Below are positions 6,827 to 7,676 of a DNA stretch of 7,676 nt, one piece after another. Below the pieces are notes generated by a model. That model did not search any database. It saw only the letters and a program-made list of their open reading frames with translations, and was not told the origin of the DNA. Origin of the DNA: Candidatus Elarobacter sp. (GTDB taxonomy: Bacteria; Vulcanimicrobiota; Vulcanimicrobiia; Vulcanimicrobiales; Vulcanimicrobiaceae); the NCBI GenBank assembly GCA_030150085.1, contig JASLGJ010000055.1, positions 1 through 7,676 on the forward strand, in the 5' to 3' direction. A program made the position numbers and the translations under genes. Within the stretch, counting starts at the first letter, position 1; the number at the start of each line of letters is the position of its first letter.

Positions 6827-7676
6827 CAGAAGTGGTACCGCCAGACGTTCCAGAAGGGCGTCGTGATGACCGGCGTGGGGCTGAAGTTCGCCAGCCGCGC
6901 GTCGTACACTTCGAGGTCCTTGCGGAAGTAGAGGATGATCGAGGGGACGTCCTTGGCGAACTCGCGCTGCGCGATCTGGTAGTCGGCGATGCGGCGCTTC
7001 TCGTCGACGGTCTGGTTCGCGTCGTCCATCGCCCGCGTCGCGGCGGGGTTGTTCCAGAACAGCGAGTTCTGGCCGTGCGGGGCGAAGTTGTGGCCCGAGT
7101 AGAGCGCGTTGTTGTCGATGTCCGCCGCGCCGACCCAGGCGAAGGTCGCGACGTCATACTTGCCGCCCTGCAGCACGCCGTTGGCGGTGTTGTCGAAGAA
7201 CAGCGGGGTGGGGTAGTTCTTCACCTCGGCCGCCGCGCCGATCGTGCGCCAGTACGTCTGGAGCTGCTCCTGAAGCGCCTTGCCGGCGATCGACTCGGTC
7301 TGGGTCGAAAGCTGGAAGGCCAGGCGCTGACCGTTCTTCACCCGCACCCCGTCGGGCCCGGGCTTCCAGCCCGCCTCGTCGAGCAGCGCCTTGGCCTTGG
7401 CCGGGTCGTACGGGTAGCGCATGATGTCGTGCGCCTGCGCATTGGGGTAGAGGGTGGGGTCGAGGAAGGTGTCGCTCAGCTCGCCCAGGCCGTGGCGCAG
7501 CTTGGCCAGCAGCGAGGGCCGGTCGATGGCGTAGGCCAGCGCGCGCCGCACCCGCACGTCGCCGAAGATCGGCTTGCGCAAGTTGAAGTCGATGTGGTCG
7601 AAGGTGTAGATCACGGGCGTGATCGTGCGCGAGCCGGGGATGGACTTGACGCGGTCGTACGAGGCCGCGGCGAGGT
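6826..7676 (-). CDS. ABC transporter substrate-binding protein, family 5 (SBP E), C-terminal half; 5' end beyond the window
   Basis: The frame is open to the right edge. About 282 residues are visible, roughly the C-terminal half of a protein of this family (about 540 residues), so signal peptide and start are not seen. The fragment begins LAAASYDRVKSIPGSRTITP, matching the AYYDR(V/I)(K/R)AIPG segment of the paralogs. HIDFN, VRRALAYAIDRPSLL and YPYDPAKAKALLDEAGW follow. The GTG at 7612-7614 is an internal valine, not a start. E is the outlier of the array. The two cysteines flanking the GQN motif are replaced by Gly and Asn (SGHNFAPHGQN, then FWNN), no cysteine occurs in the visible part, and the end is FWNVWRYHF instead of the FDD...DI tail. 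The aspartate seven residues after the conserved Trp is kept (WVGAADID). It is the first visible gene of the operon and is translationally coupled to D through TGATG. Confidence 0.88.
   Translation of the reverse strand, partial: LAAASYDRVKSIPGSRTITPVIYTFDHIDFNLRKPIFGDVRVRRALAYAIDRPSLLAKLRHGLGELSDTFLDPTLYPNAQAHDIMRYPYDPAKAKALLDEAGWKPGPDGVRVKNGQRLAFQLSTQTESIAGKALQEQLQTYWRTIGAAAEVKNYPTPLFFDNTANGVLQGGKYDVATFAWVGAADIDNNALYSGHNFAPHGQNSLFWNNPAATRAMDDANQTVDEKRRIADYQIAQREFAKDVPSIILYFRKDLEVYDARLANFSPTPVITTPFWNVWRYHF

Larger units (their letters stand above)
204..7676 (-). repeat. Tandem array of five paralogous substrate-binding protein genes, period about 1.65 kb
   Basis: Start-to-start distances are 1651 (A-B), 1675 (B-C) and 1629 nt (C-D), and all units have the same orientation. 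The proteins align along their whole length with the same order of motifs, so the array arose by tandem duplication of a complete gene. B and C are the most similar pair, also in DNA; E is the most divergent. The right boundary of the array is not seen, so there may be more copies or the transporter genes beyond it. Confidence 0.85.

Noticed and set aside
3470..6931. Very long plus-strand open frame (over 1100 codons) opposite genes B-E
   Set aside because: Its translation is Val/Arg/Asp/Gly-rich low-complexity sequence with periodic copies that follow the repeats of the opposite-strand genes. This is the usual antisense shadow of GC-rich coding sequence.
1691..7157. Long minus-strand open frames in another phase (535 and 1087 codons)
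   Set aside because: Arg/Ala/Pro-rich translations without family motifs, running across the ends of the real genes; out-of-frame shadows.
7612..7614. GTG as the true start of gene E
   Set aside because: The frame continues upstream to the window edge with a family-conserved segment (SYDRVKSIPG), so this is an internal valine.
1..7676. CRISPR array, tRNA/rRNA, insertion sequence, riboswitch or internal promoter
   Set aside because: No short direct repeats with spacers, no tRNA-like cloverleaf, no transposase or terminal inverted repeats were seen. The intergenic gaps in the array are 16 nt or less, too short for promoters or riboswitches.

Overview
The window is a GC-rich stretch from a bacterium, almost entirely occupied by five consecutive paralogous genes on the minus strand. 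All five encode periplasmic or lipoprotein substrate-binding proteins (SBPs) of ABC transporters, family 5 (SBP_bac_5; the DppA/OppA/NikA-like group). Transcription runs from right to left. From upstream to downstream I call them E (6826-7676, N-terminal part outside the window), D (5210-6826), C (3539-5197), B (1873-3522) and A (204-1871). Each unit is about 1.65 kb. The gaps between genes are 1 nt of overlap (E/D), 12 nt (D/C), 16 nt (C/B) and 1 nt (B/A), so a single operon is the natural reading. Its promoter would lie beyond the right edge. No permease, ATPase or peptidase gene is present in the window.

The left edge (2-154, plus strand) carries the last 50 codons of an unidentified protein ending in one hydrophobic segment and a short basic tail. 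It converges with the SBP array. The 49-nt gap between the two stop codons contains two GC-rich hairpins with the same GCA loop, a likely bidirectional terminator. That gap is the only non-coding stretch of note; no interval over 300 bases lacks a gene.

The SBPs differ in how they start and where they should reside. A, B and C have lipoprotein signal peptides (lipobox LAGC), while D has a cleavable Sec signal peptide without a proper lipobox. B and C contain complete lipoprotein signal sequences but no in-frame ATG, GTG or TTG in front of them. Both have a CTG codon at the expected place, 6-8 nt after a strong Shine-Dalgarno sequence, and I annotate these as CTG starts. In A the homologous codon is CCG, and the only available start is a GTG lying inside what looks like the ancestral Shine-Dalgarno sequence.

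A-D share a C-x13-C cysteine pair around a PP(K/N)GQN motif, another conserved Cys (NPC(I/V/L)LPKHLL) and a C-terminal FDD..(N/D)(V/A)DI tail. E lacks the cysteine pair and the tail and is the most divergent member. The probable role is uptake of several related ligands (peptides or other small molecules) by binding proteins feeding one or more transporters encoded elsewhere; the ligands cannot be read from the sequence. The host is probably a high-GC diderm, since D looks like a soluble periplasmic protein. A lineage such as Eremiobacterota is only a guess.
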